In this document: piece by piece, positions 24,801 to 36,404 of the stretch
How the letters are laid out: every line of letters starts with the position of its first letter
Position numbering within the stretch: the stretch's first letter is position 1
From: Sipunculus nudus
Lineage: Eukaryota > Annelida > Sipuncula > Golfingiida > Sipunculidae
Direction: 5' to 3'
Length of the DNA stretch: 64,000 nucleotides
NCBI GenBank assembly: GCA_026874595.1
Contig: CM049322.1
Coordinates: 43,528,840-43,592,839 of the forward strand
Notes under the pieces: generated by a model
What the model was told of the DNA's origin: nothing
Database searches by the model: none
What the model saw: the letters and a program-made list of their open reading frames with translations, nothing else
Translations under genes and position numbers: made by a program

Positions 24801-24900
24801 GGGACGTAGAGTATGTAGTAAATATGGTAGTATTTTGATCTCAATAAAATCTATAAATATGATTACAAAAGTGAAGTTTAATATATATTGACGATATATC
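21861..24900. other. Non-coding duplicated sequence, end of copy 1
   Basis: Aligns with 39,345-42,870, including a (GATA)-like tract at 22,185-22,230 matching 39,480-39,540 and conserved pieces such as CAAATATGGAGGTTAACAAC and CGACATCCGGCAG. No gene, RNA or intact transposon seen. Short frames in copy 1 are not preserved in copy 2. Confidence 0.7.
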
Positions 24901-25645
24901 CCGAAGTAGACATCAATTCTAGTGAGAAAGCATTGGTAAAGATACCAGTAATTTGGTATACCTTCACCAGGTCGCACGGTGTTATGTATTATCCTTTGTT
25001 GATTATCTGTTTTGTGAACCTGACACAAAAAGCTATCATTGAGTTTTAATTGAACTTTATCGAGGATTTTGGTAAAACACGAAACAATCCAATTAATTAT
25101 GCAGATAATCCAGATGGTGCCTATAATTGTTTTTAATATAATGAATTGTTAGATAAAATTGTGAGATGGGGCGATTTATTGATCCCAGGAATAGGTTAGG
25201 GATTTACTTGGATAGCGAGATACACTATTGGTCCGGTGACTAGATTTAGTTTTGCATCAAAGCCAATGCGTGTAACTTTTCTCATGGCCAATATAAATAT
25301 ATCATTCCCATCATAAATCTTCGAACAAAAACAAACAGGTGTACATACAGGATGAAGGTCATATCTAGAGATAGTGACGACTAATTTTTGTTTTCAAGAA
25401 AAAATCCTGTATCTCATACTTTTCTTTTCAGTAAAGTACTATCATAATGTCTAATATATCATCGAAAATGAATAATAAACAAACCCCTCTCGGAGAGCGC
25501 ATACCTACACCGAAAAGCTATATAATATATAAAAAATGATTTACTATCACCTTCTGATGCAATATGTTAACTACTCACCTACAAATGATATTACGGAGTT
25601 GTCGTACCTATTTTGGCAATTACAATTTAGTTGGTTAATATGCAC

Positions 25646-25745
25646 CAGCTCAGTAGTAGAGCAAACGACCGGCAATCTGAGGGTCATGGGTTCGTTTCCC
25701 ATACGGGGTGATCCGACTTTTTCTGTGTATTCTTGTTCTATGCAC
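25646..25745 (+). mobile_element. 100-bp tRNA-derived SINE, copy 2 only
   Basis: The 7-bp repeat TATGCAC is at 25,639-25,645 and again at 25,739-25,745, exactly 100 bp apart. Copy 1 has a single TATGCAC at 3,183-3,189 followed by the same downstream sequence, so it holds the empty site. The insert begins with an A box (CAGCTCAGTAGTAGAGC), has a B box (GGGTTCGTTTCCC) near 25,688-25,700, and ends with a T-rich unrelated tail. It looks like a tRNA head plus a very short body and has no poly(A). The paired acceptor stem of a functional tRNA is not convincing. Confidence 0.85.
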
Positions 25746-26504
25746 TTATTGTGTTATTGTTGCTAAATTATACACCTGTGTAATCCTATCTCAGAAATCA
25801 TATATATATACACAAATTACAATTCATTATGGTCTTTTTGAAAACATTATGCTGTTCGATTATATTATATATTTCAGGAACTATCTCACATTAAAACCCT
25901 AAATGCAAACTGGGAAAATATTTTGTATCGATTACTAAGCAATATTCACCCGCTCCCTTAATAATTTGGTCCAAAAGTGGGAAGATTAATGTCTTTGTTT
26001 TAGTTGTCTCTTGCTTCGGAATTGATACAACCTAAAAACAGATTCTCTAATATCGGTAGTTAATTATTTTCATAGTAGAATAACAGCAGCGACCAAACCA
26101 TACAACAAGTATTTTTTAAGTATGCCATTTAGATAAATTAGCGAGGGGATAATCTGTTCAGTGAGGGGGTAATCAGAAATTCAGACTGCCCCATGGGGTA
26201 ACCTAAAATCAGGAGTTACCTGAACTCTCTACCTCAGTGGAGATTTTTAGACTTGTTTATTCATACACAATTTTACTTACGTAAAATGGGTTTTACACAT
26301 TTGCGAAATCATATAAGAATATACCACTAGCTTCAAAATCATCTAAATCCTTCACTTTTCTAAAAAAAGATGACGAAAAAGGAAAGAGCGAGACAGATAG
26401 AGACTGGGGACCGGAGACCATAAAGTTTCCATTAGGTTAGGAGCACATGTAAGGACCAGCTGGCAAATACTAATATCACATATTAATCACTAATGTATTA
26501 AATA

Positions 26505-26626
26505 GCTCCATTTACACCTGAGGAAGGGGGCCGAGCACCCGAGAGCTTGTGTACAAGAACCTACACACAGCTAGTCTTTTTCAAAAGGTGTCAACCATTT
26601 ACATTACTTTTGTAATGTATTAAATA
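26505..26626 (+). mobile_element. Short insertion with 14-bp direct repeats, copy 2 only
   Basis: TAATGTATTAAATA occurs at 26,491-26,504 and 26,613-26,626. The 108 bp between them have no counterpart in copy 1 (about 3,795-3,820), where a single related CCAATACATTAGTT is found. The insert includes CACCTGAGGAAGGGGGCCGA and then CACCCGAGAGCTTGTG, a small potential hairpin motif resembling the tail segment of some LINE or Penelope-like elements. It is probably a 5'-truncated retrotransposon end, but the family is unknown. Confidence 0.65.
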
Positions 26627-26639
26627 CATTTAGTAAACT

Positions 26640-27840
26640 GAAATTTAACACAATTTTGCGCTATCTTCATCGCTTTACCTGGCCTTACGACACAACACAC
26701 TCGCTTGTTTCTGTTTGACCTAGTCCCGAGACGGTTGTATGTTTTAATTTGGTTTTCGGAAATGTCTAAGACCTTTTACTTTAGACAAAAATGTAAGACA
26801 TTGTATTGACATATCGCTTTACACGGCCCCATGAGTGAACACCTTGAGGGATGTTTTGCTGAGTTATGAAGCGTGCGAAAATTGGCCGCTGGTGGTGATA
26901 TCTACGCTAAAATAAATGTGCCACTCAATTTGTCTCAGGGGCGTCACTTTGAAGCGCCAATGGTTGCCCGTTATCGTATTACATATGTTTTATAAAACCA
27001 CCGTAACCTATCACGCCACGTTGACCTCATTGATTAAAAGCAAGTTTCTTTTTACTCGAGTCACTAATAGTGATCTCTTAAAGGATAAATGGTCTTTCTC
27101 TCCTATGATACTGGGATATCAGAGTAACAGCATATGCTTTTTTGATCCAGAAAGGAAGTCGTTTAATTGGCCTATTCCCCTATCTGACCTTCATAAATTA
27201 AATATGATACCTTGGAGCTTTTATAAAGTAGACCAGAAAAGGTGGATATCACCGCACACAAGCTGCTTGCTTTGTTCATACCAATATGTTTATAATATGA
27301 GCGGGCCCGCCAAAATAATTAAAACAAATTGAACAAGGGTATTTGGCGGCAAGTCGGATAAGCCAGAGCTTCGCAAAAGGCGTTTTGGAACCAGTGACCT
27401 TTCTACCTCCGCATAAATGCAACCTATCACCTTAGGGTACATGTTTTCCAGTTTGTCAGCATTGCTGTGTTTTCAAACACGTTCTTGATAAACAAGGTCA
27501 TACATCTTTCAACGAAGCTTTATAAGAACTTTTCATAACCGTATTTACCCCTTAAATCATTAATATATACACAGAAGAAGACAGAAATCATAAGAAATTC
27601 TTTTACAAGGCATGATTTTAAATGAGCAGCTTTAACTGGTTTCCTTGAGGTTGACTTATATTAAACCCCCTCCTAGCGGGGGGGGGGGGGGTATGGAGTA
27701 GTTAAAGGGTTTGATGTGCTCATTTCTATCTCACTATTTGGTCCACTTTAGTGGGCTTTACTAAGTAAGTTCAACCGAGTGCAAAACCACCGATTAAAAA
27801 AAACGGTCAGCTGTTTGCCTTTCTTTTGACCATGTTTGGG
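26640..27840. other. Non-coding duplicated sequence with extra block and poly-G
   Basis: Matches 3,830-4,690 of copy 1. About 230 bp at 27,540-27,770 are absent from copy 1 and include a G13-type run near 27,679-27,691. A 138-codon frame at 26,916-27,332 crosses the conserved block but is interrupted in the equivalent DNA at 4,120-4,400 and 1,100-1,340, so I do not regard it as a gene. Confidence 0.65.
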
Positions 27841-27849
27841 CTAGTTCTT

Positions 27850-28260
27850 TTTTATTTTTTTTTCTAGCGGTAACCGCCTCCATTTTTTAAATGCTAACTT
27901 AACTACATTTATGTACATCTGCAGATTTCCATTCCGGTTTCGGACTACGTGACAGGGCAGTATCACACGCTTCCTCTCATTTCATATCCTGGCTTAACCC
28001 AGGCCCGGTGACTACTGCACCTGCGGGCCCAGCGGGCCCATTGCTGGGTCATACTACCGAGGAGCCCCCGAAAGGCGCACTCGTCTGTGAGTGAAACACG
28101 GCCGTTGGGCATGACCTTCCCATTAAGCCTGCAAAGCGCTCACCTTGGGTGGGGACGACAGAGAAAAAATCTCACCGCCTCGGCTGGGATTCGAACTCAC
28201 GATCTCCCGGCTTTGAGTCTTGCGCTCTACCCCTGAGCCACAGAAGCCAGTTGTTGCTTG
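27850..28260 (-). mobile_element. 411-bp tRNA-derived SINE, copy 2 only
   Basis: On the minus strand the element starts with a well-kept tRNA head: the A box GGCTCAGGGGTAGAGCGC near 28,226-28,243 and the B box GTTCGAATCCC at 28,187-28,197. It continues through a GC-rich body containing CTGCGGGCCC-type and AAGCGTGTGATACTGC-type segments, and ends in an A-rich tail seen as Ts at 27,850-27,863. The 8-bp direct repeats TAGTTCTT are at 27,842-27,849 and 28,261-28,268. Copy 1 shows the empty site at about 4,699-4,708 (TAGATCTTC). A second, diverged and truncated member is at 43,100-43,392. Confidence 0.88.
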
Positions 28261-28268
28261 TAGTTCTT

Positions 28269-29450
28269 CATTATCGCTATTTATAAAAGAAAACTTATCT
28301 TTGGGCAAATTATATGTCCTAGGAGTCATGATTTGCAGCTGATGTATATTTTTTATACCTAAATCTAATTTTTAACCTGTTCTAATTTTAAAGATAGTTC
28401 ACACCATAGCCAATTCGTCATTATCGGTCAGATACCGATTTTGTAGGGAGGGTACCAATGTTTGCTTTGCGATTGCAAAAGTGGTGTACAGCTAGAAATA
28501 AATATTATTAGGTTTATTAACACTATAATGAACAAGAAAGCTTTGAATGTATGATATAACACCCTTTATATGCATCACTTGAATAAAACATTCCTTGTAT
28601 GTTTCAAAATCTCCCTACCATCTAAGCTTATGAATAAGCAAGCACACATAATATAAGCATTTCACCTGTTAAAGTGTTTCAGTACTTTAATTCGAAATCG
28701 TCGTGTTTACATATTGTTAACAATGTATATATTCATTAATATAATAAAACTTTGAACTGTGAGCTAGACTTTTATTTAGGTCTGGCTAAAAAAGTGGAGA
28801 ATATAACCCAAAACGTGGTCAACACACAGCCTTATTGAATGAATTATCTAAGATGTAAAATTCAACTGACTTCAGGTTTACATAGAAATTATTTATTTTC
28901 TTTTATCATTAAATTCTTTACAAAATCAACATTTCTCGATCATGCGCACTGCTGGTGATGATCAGTTGCTGTAGTTAGATGACTTGTACTTGAATATTAA
29001 GTTTTCGCCCCTGAAACCAGACAAATTAATAATACCTGTTTACTCTTACTTTTGAAATTTGAATTTGTGTAATATTCACACCCAGTCCCAGTTTTCGCAA
29101 ATTGATTCCACACTTATGTTTAGAAAGGACTATACTCAACACCTTTTTCTTCTGTTGAAACGCCTTCTAAGGTACATACAGTATGTAAACGTTTAGTAGT
29201 CATGTTGACATATTTTCAATTTCTTTGAATTTTTATTGATTACGCCAGTTGATCTGTTAATTTAAATCTGCCAGATAAATGTCCTTATTGACTTATGTCT
29301 AGTTTAATTATTATCAAGATATCGAAAGTTAATCATCTGTACACGCACACAAATGAACAAGTTCGGAGCATAAAATGGATTCACCAGTTGATAGTCTCAA
29401 AGGCTATGATATAAATATCAATCAAACGTTGTGTTCATAAATTGGAAATG
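28269..29450. other. Non-coding sequence between SINE and LINE
   Basis: The first 100 bp match copy 1 (CAAAT.ATA.GTCCT.GGAG.CATGATTT.CAG). Beyond 28,380 I cannot align it with copy 1. No gene, RNA or transposon signature seen. Confidence 0.6.
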
Positions 29451-29776
29451 TCGGATCGCCAGATGTCGCCTTATAGCTGACGGTGGTGGGTAAATAGGCT
29501 TTAGAATAAAATGACTGTTTAACCTGGATAAGGGACATGAAACTGGTTATTTTTCGCACAGGGCTATATATGTGAGAAGGTGCTTCTACTGGTGTGAAAT
29601 TTATGACCAGTAAGACCATAGTTTATAAATTTTCGACTTGGAAACATTTTATTTCACTTGTACCTTTGTAAATGGCCATATCCAGTTCCAGTGTTTATGC
29701 CAAGCCGGGTACTGGGATTACGTGGACAGGCGAAGGTAAATGACAAGGAAAACCGGTCGTAATCAAGCTAGGTAAA

Positions 29777-30589
29777 ATGAACCGTGGACCAGTGAAACCC
29801 AAATGTTGTAATGATAAAGATAAACGTAAACTCAGTGATGGCTTAAAAGAACTAAGTAACCAGAAAAGAATACTCAACCTTTCCAAAAGCCCTCAAATAG
29901 ATGAGGATGAAGAAACTCCATTGTCACAATAATCAGGTAAAGGCGCTGATGCAGCTGCCCCCCTGGTGATAGAAAACTCACAAATGTTTGTTACGTATTT
30001 TGAAACAGCACTATCATCGGAAGCAGTCAAACCAATGTTGAAAGATACTTTGAGTGACATTATTGATGAGAAGATAGGAGAATATCGTGCACGGGTAGAA
30101 TTGTTAGAACGCAAAGTTGAGTCGATGACGGAGACAATAATCAAGTTGAAAGAAGAAATGGATGATCAGGCCTAATACACCAAAAGAAACTCTCTGAGAA
30201 TTTTTTATGAAATAAAAGAACCCAAAGAAAACCTGCCTGAGAAAATTATAAATGTAGCTAACAACATGCTAGAAGTCAAACTGACCAGAGATGATTTCGA
30301 CCGAATATACAGGGTTGGGCCGGCGCCAACTCCTGGTTGTACACGCCCAATTCTAGTAACGTTTAACCGATTCCATGTACGCGACGAGGTGTACCGTGCC
30401 CGTACAAGACTGAGGAAGGTCGGCCCACAAGGAAGGAAGATTTTTATCAATGAAGATCTCACTTCCGCCCGTGCGGCTATCGCTACTAAAGCAAGACAGA
30501 TGAAACGACAGAAGCTGATACAGGATACATGGACGTGGAATGGAAAAATCTTCGTTAAAAAAAAGACGGACATGTGGTATCACTTGTGA
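29777..30589 (+). pseudogene. LINE ORF1 with two in-frame stops
   Basis: One continuous frame of 271 codons broken only by TAA at 29,930-29,932 and TAA at 30,173-30,175. Both follow glutamine-favouring contexts, so C-to-T changes of CAA are plausible. The N-terminal 60 residues are lysine-rich and basic. A short charged coiled-coil-like segment follows (about 30,060-30,170). Then comes YTKRNSLRI, the start of the RRM-like domain, and later IFINEDLTSARAAI and the C-terminal DTWTWNGKIFVKK, a pattern typical of ORF1 proteins of animal L1/Tx1-group LINEs. The chosen ATG is at 29,777; the leader before it is about 325 nt. Confidence 0.85.
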
Positions 30590-30655
30590 AAGAGCGTGAT
30601 ATAACAAAATTGAGACTGGAAATAGAATAAAATGAAAGGATTTGTGTCTAATAAA

Positions 30656-33600
30656 TTCGTACGAATTGTCTTAGCGTTTATACTCTAAATGTTAGGGAAC
30701 TTCGGGATCGAACGAAACGTAGACAGATATATCAACATGTTAGGGCAAAGAAATGCAATTTAGTCTTGCTACAGGAAACTCATAGTACAAGAAAACGATG
30801 TAAGAATATGGACAAATGAATGGGGCGGGCAGGCGTTATTTAGTCATGGGTCAACACGAAGCTCAGAAGTTGCAATTTTGGTCCGAAGGGACTCTGAAAT
30901 ACGCATAGAAAGTGAACTGATAGCAGATGACGGTAGATTTTAATGATTTTATGCAAAAAGGAGAATGTATGTTATACTGTTATCAACTTATATGGCCCGA
31001 ATAATTATTCTGATTAAGTTAAATTTTACGAGAAGATTACATCTTTAATTTCAAATTCACCTTGTAGCCAAAACAATATTATTATCGGAGGAGACTTTAA
31101 TGTGTATTTGAATCATAATTTAGATAAAATGGGTGGGACAGAAATGGAAAGAGTGTCGCTTCAAGAAGTTAGGAAAATGCAGAAATTGTTCGATTTAATT
31201 GACATATGGAGGAGAAAAAAACCCCTACGAAAAAGCAGTTTACATGGAGGCAGAAAAACCCAGTGATAATGTGTAGATTAGATTATATTTTAATATCCAA
31301 ATATCTTGCTGACTCTGTTACCATTGTTGACATACATGATGCTGTATGTACAGACCATAAAGGAGTGATCTGCATGATGCAGTCTGAACTAACTGATAAA
31401 CGAGGTCCAGGGTTTTGGAAATGCAACAATAGTCTATTGCAGGATGAAAAATATTTACTTATGATTAGGAACACTATAAGTGAATGTAAAACTGAGAATA
31501 ACTTAATACCTGATCCAAGAATAAGATGGGAATTAAAAATTATACAGTTCGAAAAAAACAGTATAGTGTACTCAAAGTCTAAGGCCAGGCAAGTTAGGAG
31601 AAGAGAGGAAGAATACATACTGAAACTAAAAGAATTAGACACTGTTATTTCTATTGGTGATTATACTGATCAAATATTATATGAATATAATGAAACAAAG
31701 AAAAAATGGGAGGAAATAACTGAACAAAAAGCTAAGGGATAGATGTAGGGAAACTTGGTATGAACAAGGAGAAAAAAGTATGGCATATTTTCTTAATATG
31801 GAAAAGAAATAACCAATTAAAACGAAATATAAATGAATTAAGAAATAAAGAAGGAATTTTAGTTAAAGAGAAAGAAAAAATAAGGTCAATACAAAAGTCG
31901 TTTTATAAAGAGCTTTATCAGTCGAATCAATCAAACAGACATGAAGTGCGTGAAGGTGGCTTTGGCGAATTATTTGATAATATTAATCTTAAAGGTTTAT
32001 CCGCAGAAGAAAAGGATAGTTTGGATAGGAATTTGTCAGAAGAAGAAGTTAGGGGGGTCCTTAATGATATGAAGACTAATAAGAGCCCGGGAACTTATGG
32101 AATAACCAAGGAATTTTACCAAACATTTTGGATGACCTTAAAAATGAACTTCTAGAATGTTTCCATGTTTCATTTGAAAAGGGAGAACTTACTGACTCTC
32201 AGAAAAGAGGAATAATTACCTTAATACCAAAAAAAGGTAAAGATTTAACATATATATCAAACTGGCGTCCAGTAACGTTATTAAACGTGGATTATAAAAT
32301 GTTAGCTAAATGTTTAGCCTCCAGGTGTGATAAAGTATTGCAGGAGATCATAAGTCCTGATCAAACTGGTTTTTTATAGGCCGATGTATAGGTGAAAATA
32401 CCAGAATTCTTAATGGTATTATTCATCATACATCAGAGAAACATTTATCGGGAGCGTTTATATAAGTCGATTTTGAAAAAGCGTACGATAAACTAGAATG
32501 GGATTTTATGGAAAAGGTCTTGCAAGAATTCAATTTTGGATCCGTTTTTCGCAAATGGGTTGGATTATGTTATACCAATATATCAAGTATCGTTATGAAC
32601 AACGGGTTTTCTTGTGGATGGTTTCCAATCTCACGCGGAGTTCGACAAGGATGCCCCCTCTCGTGTGTATTGTTTACTGTATGTGTCGAAATTCTTGCTT
32701 ACAGACTTAGAAGTAGAAGTATAGAATATCCATGGTATTATGATTAATGATAGAGAATTTAAACTGACGCAATTCGCAGATGATATGTCTGATACAATTT
32801 CTTTAAAGGCTCTGTTCAGCGAGCTTGATATATTCAGTAAATATAGTGGATTATGTATAAATAAAGAAAAGACAGTAGGGATGTGGTTAGGTTCCTTTGA
32901 GGGCAGACATGATAAACCATGGGGCATAAAATGGTCTGATAAACCTATTCGGGCATTAGGTATTTATGTTTCACATAACAAAGGGGAAAATGATCGATGT
33001 AATTTTGAAAATAAAGTAGTGAAGTTGAAACAGAGGTTCAGTGTCTGGAGAGGAAGAGATATTTCTGTGCTAGGTAAAATTGTTATTGCTAAGTCTTTAG
33101 GGTTACAATCGCTTCTTTATAAGATATCAATGATATCAACACCTGAACACGTGTTCACAGAAATACACAGGGATATAATTGCATTTATATGGTATATAAA
33201 CCCAGTAGAGTTAAATGGACCACCATGATAGCAGATTATAATGATGGAGGTCTTAAAGCCCCAGACATAAGGATAACATGTAAATCTTTGCGGCTGGCAT
33301 GGTTATCTTGATATTTAGATGATAAAAAAGTCCATGAAAGACTATACCAGAAATGTATTTTTCAAAATATGGCGGTTTACCATTTTTACTGCAATGTAAA
33401 TATGATACCAGATATATGTGTAATATGCCTTTATTTTATAAAGAAATGCATGAGTACTGGCAGATAATAAGGAATCCGCAAGACGTAGAGGCCCAAGGAA
33501 TTATTTGGAATAATAAAGACATATTATTAACAAGGAACCGATTTACTACAAAGAATTTGTTGAGAATGGAATTGTACATATAACTGATATAATAAACGAG

Positions 33601-34391
33601 AATGGACAGGTCATAACTTACCATCAGTTGCAAGCAAAATTCAATGCGGTCACAACTTGCTTTAAATATTATTCCTTAGTCAATGCAATACCTAAGAAAT
33701 GGTTGAAAGGAGACTTTTACAACAATGAAATAGCAAATTATCAGTCTGTATATGCTTATAATATGCAGTTGACTTTGTATGATATTAGTAATTTGAAATG
33801 TAGAACATACAGTAGTTTAATGATTGAAATGAATAAGGAGAGTCCCAGTTGTGTTGTCAAATGGATAGAATTACACGGTAGCAGCAAAGAGGATGTTTTA
33901 AACGGATTTAAATGTATACGGAAATTTACACAGGATCCTAAGATATTATACTTTCACTTTAGATTGATACATCGAATCATACCTACAAATAAAATGATGT
34001 ATACATTTGGTATAAGGGAGAATGACAAATGTAGAAATTGTAACAATGTAGATACAATTGAGCATGCTTTTAAAGAGTGTGTGTAGTTAATCATTTATGG
34101 GATAAAATGTTGAATCTCCTGCGTGAGGCCTATCCACAGTTTGAGGGATTTAATAATACCTTTGATATATTCCTTTGTAAGACCGCGATAAATGGAGTGG
34201 GACATGTTGTTATCCTAGTGCTCTATTATATTTGGAAATGTAAAGTAAATGACAAGGTAATTTGTTTTAAGGAATGTCTCCAATTTATTAAAGATATAAT
34301 AGATTTAGAGAAAAATATAAGTAAAAGGAAAGGAGTACATCGACAATGGGAAAAGAAATGGAGAAAAATCACAGATTGTATAAAGATTTAA
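30656..34391 (+). pseudogene. LINE ORF2 (endonuclease and reverse transcriptase), many breaks
   Basis: Endonuclease landmarks are TLNVRELRDRTKRRQ and LLQETHS (30,680-30,790), IIIGGDFNV (31,078-31,105), CRLDYILISKY (31,272-31,305) and TDHKGVI (31,351-31,372). RT landmarks are NKSPGTYGITKEFYQ (32,078-32,122; family usual PGTDG), LIPKKGKD, NWRPVTLLN, SPDQTGF, VDFEKAYDKLEW (32,468-32,503), RGVRQGCPLS (32,634-32,663) and catalytic FADD at 32,772-32,783. The terminal Cys/His motif C-x2-C-x7-H-x4-C is at 34,030-34,080. Frame changes or stops occur at least near 30,800, 30,940, 31,020, 31,740, 31,800, 32,130, 32,377, 32,464, 32,740, 33,226, 33,580 and 34,083. The element is dead, but every core motif is still readable in order. 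Confidence 0.9.
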
Positions 34392-34595
34392 AGCAGATAT
34401 CATATGACATCCCCAAAAGGAATATTTTTCTCTAGTCGGGTGTAAATGCTATTGTCTACCTGTGTTTCTGTATACTTTGTCAATGTGTTGTATCCGTACG
34501 GTTTTGTATTAAGTGTCCTTATAATTTTTTTCTTCATCCTTTTTGTGTATTTGATTTTCAATGAATAAATTTTGTTAAAAAAAGAATTGGAAATG

Positions 34596-36328
34596 CTTCC
34601 GTTAATGCCATTTATTATGCCTCTGTATTTTTTATTTAAATAAAAAAAAATCGGTAATCTTTAATCCGGTAGAACATGAAATGGGAAAAGTGATAGCCAT
34701 CTCTGGAAAGAAGACTGTTTTTTTCAGTTGATTGGCAAAAACATGGCTAAAAGAATGGTGAATTGATTAGGAGCAGGACTTAAGTAAACGGAGGGATCAA
34801 AAATATTAAAGAAAAAAAAATATATGTGTAAACATATGAAAGGAGTTTCTTTGTTTATAATAAGTGTTCTCTGTGTGGGGAAATTTAAATTTTGCACTAA
34901 GATCTTACTTTATAGAATTAGCCAGAAGATCCTTGTATCTGTGTAATCTCTGTCTCTCCGATTCGTATTGAAATTGTACTCTCACTACCTTCCCTTGCTC
35001 TATTGTTGAGAAATAAGAAAAAGGTAATAAAACGTGCAATCAATTATTGTTAAGTATTTGAATGGAATCGCAGGCCATTCTGTATTACTTACACTTGAAT
35101 TTATTTTGATTACACAGCCTCTCTTTACAGCTTAGAAACTGTTTTGAACCGGCCCTGATTTATACCATTTGTCAAATATCATTATTGTAATGTTTAGTAA
35201 GATGACAGGTTTGGTGGTATATCAAAAGATAAGACAGGAAAGAATAGTTAATTTGCAATACATACGTAATAAAAGTAATACATACAATAGTATATATCTT
35301 GACTAGCCGGTTGTAAAAGACTACACGGAAGAAGAAAATAAATAAATACATTCATAAAATCGTATATAAAGGATCATCGTATACATATAACTTTTCCGCA
35401 AGGGATCGTTTTAGTTCCAGTACTACTGACTCGTAGGTATTCGTTAAAGTTCTCTGTGAACAACCGACAACAAAATCCAGATTTCATTATTTGAAATAGA
35501 CTGTGTGCTGGGCGATAAGAATTTTTAACGATGGCTTCGCTTCTTGAGCAATCGCTTATAGCAAATTGATTCAAAATATGCTAAAGAAGTCGCGATTATT
35601 CGTTTTATGTAAAATATGTTTCACACATTGCGGCTTCCTCCCCACATAATGACAGAGAGTGTCAAGCACCGGAAAGGCTAGACCAAACTCTTAAAGTCTC
35701 CGTAAAAAGTACAGCTACTGTTGAGCCCTTTTCGTATAATAATTTACATTTCCACCAACTTCAAGTCTGATGATATATGAATACCAAACAATTTAAAACA
35801 GTCAACAATTTCTACCGCCGAACCATTGATTTCCATGGGCAAGATGTCCGATCTTTCGCGATGAAAGTCTATGATCGTCTCCTTGGTTTTCCCGACATTC
35901 AACTAATGTTGTTATCAGACGACCACGTAGTTAACTTTTCAATTTATAGCGGTATTTACTTTCCTTACCTCCTCGCTTAAGTTTGGTAAGGGTTGTGTGT
36001 TTTCTTTCATTACTTCATTATTTCTCGATGATACTCATATTATAAATTGGTATGTTTATAGTTTTCCCTCTTCATAATTTCAGATGTTTCTATGCCTTAT
36101 TTCAATATTGTGTGTATTTTTATTTCCGATATTATCAGTATTTCTCTGCCATATATTGGTACGTTTGCGCATTCCTATTTATCATTAATTTCAGATGTTT
36201 TTGTATGTTTTGTGATTTTACTTGAGAAAACAATGCTATATGTGATAAATTCACACATAAATGTTCAGGAAAAAACTAAATTGGGACAACCTAAAACAGA
36301 AAACATTTTAATGGTCACACATCAGGGA

Positions 36329-36404
<76 letters not shown>

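Larger units (their letters stand above)
2406..24900 (+). repeat. Large direct segmental duplication, copy 1
   Basis: Long collinear similarity exists to 24,900-42,870. Anchors, copy 1 to copy 2: 2,440-2,500 to 24,915-24,985 (GGTGTTATGTATTATC); 3,183 to 25,639 (TATGCACTTAT); 3,978-4,225 to 26,795-27,035; 4,452-4,550 to 27,340-27,440; 7,905-8,430 to 36,960-37,500; 16,100-17,180 to 37,520-38,730; 19,745-20,100 to 38,865-39,230; 22,015-22,290 to 39,345-39,640; 24,230-24,800 to 42,180-42,790. By eye the aligned blocks look roughly three quarters to four fifths identical, so the duplication is old. Copy 1 is lengthened by a 7.6-kb LINE (8,434-16,080), a block at 17,200-19,700 and a LINE remnant near 20,420-21,860. 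I could not align 4,800-6,590 with copy 2. Confidence 0.9.
29451..34584 (+). mobile_element. Second L1/Tx1-like LINE, 5.1 kb, decayed
   Basis: A plus-strand element with ORF1 (29,777-30,589) and ORF2 (about 30,656-34,391), a 190-nt trailer and a short tail ending GAATAAATTTTGTTAAAAAA. An 11-bp direct repeat AATTGGAAATG lies at 29,440-29,450 and 34,585-34,595, consistent with a target-site duplication. The 5' end would then read TCGGATCGCCAGATGTCGCC. It is a different family from the 7.6-kb element, with a shorter ORF1 lacking a long coiled coil, no inter-ORF spacer and FADD rather than YADD. Multiple stops and frameshifts show that it is much older or under less constraint. It is absent from copy 1 as far as I can align. 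Confidence 0.88.

Noticed and set aside
25640-25715. Functional tRNA gene
   Set aside because: A and B boxes are present but acceptor-stem pairing is poor, and the segment lies inside a 100-bp insertion with target duplications, so it is a SINE head.
26916-27332. 138-codon plus-strand frame
   Set aside because: The equivalent DNA in copy 1 (about 4,120-4,400) and at 1,100-1,340 does not keep the frame, and no domain is visible.
28190-28255. Functional tRNA gene on the minus strand
   Set aside because: A good A and B box, but the sequence after the B box does not close an acceptor stem and continues into a 411-bp SINE with flanking duplications.
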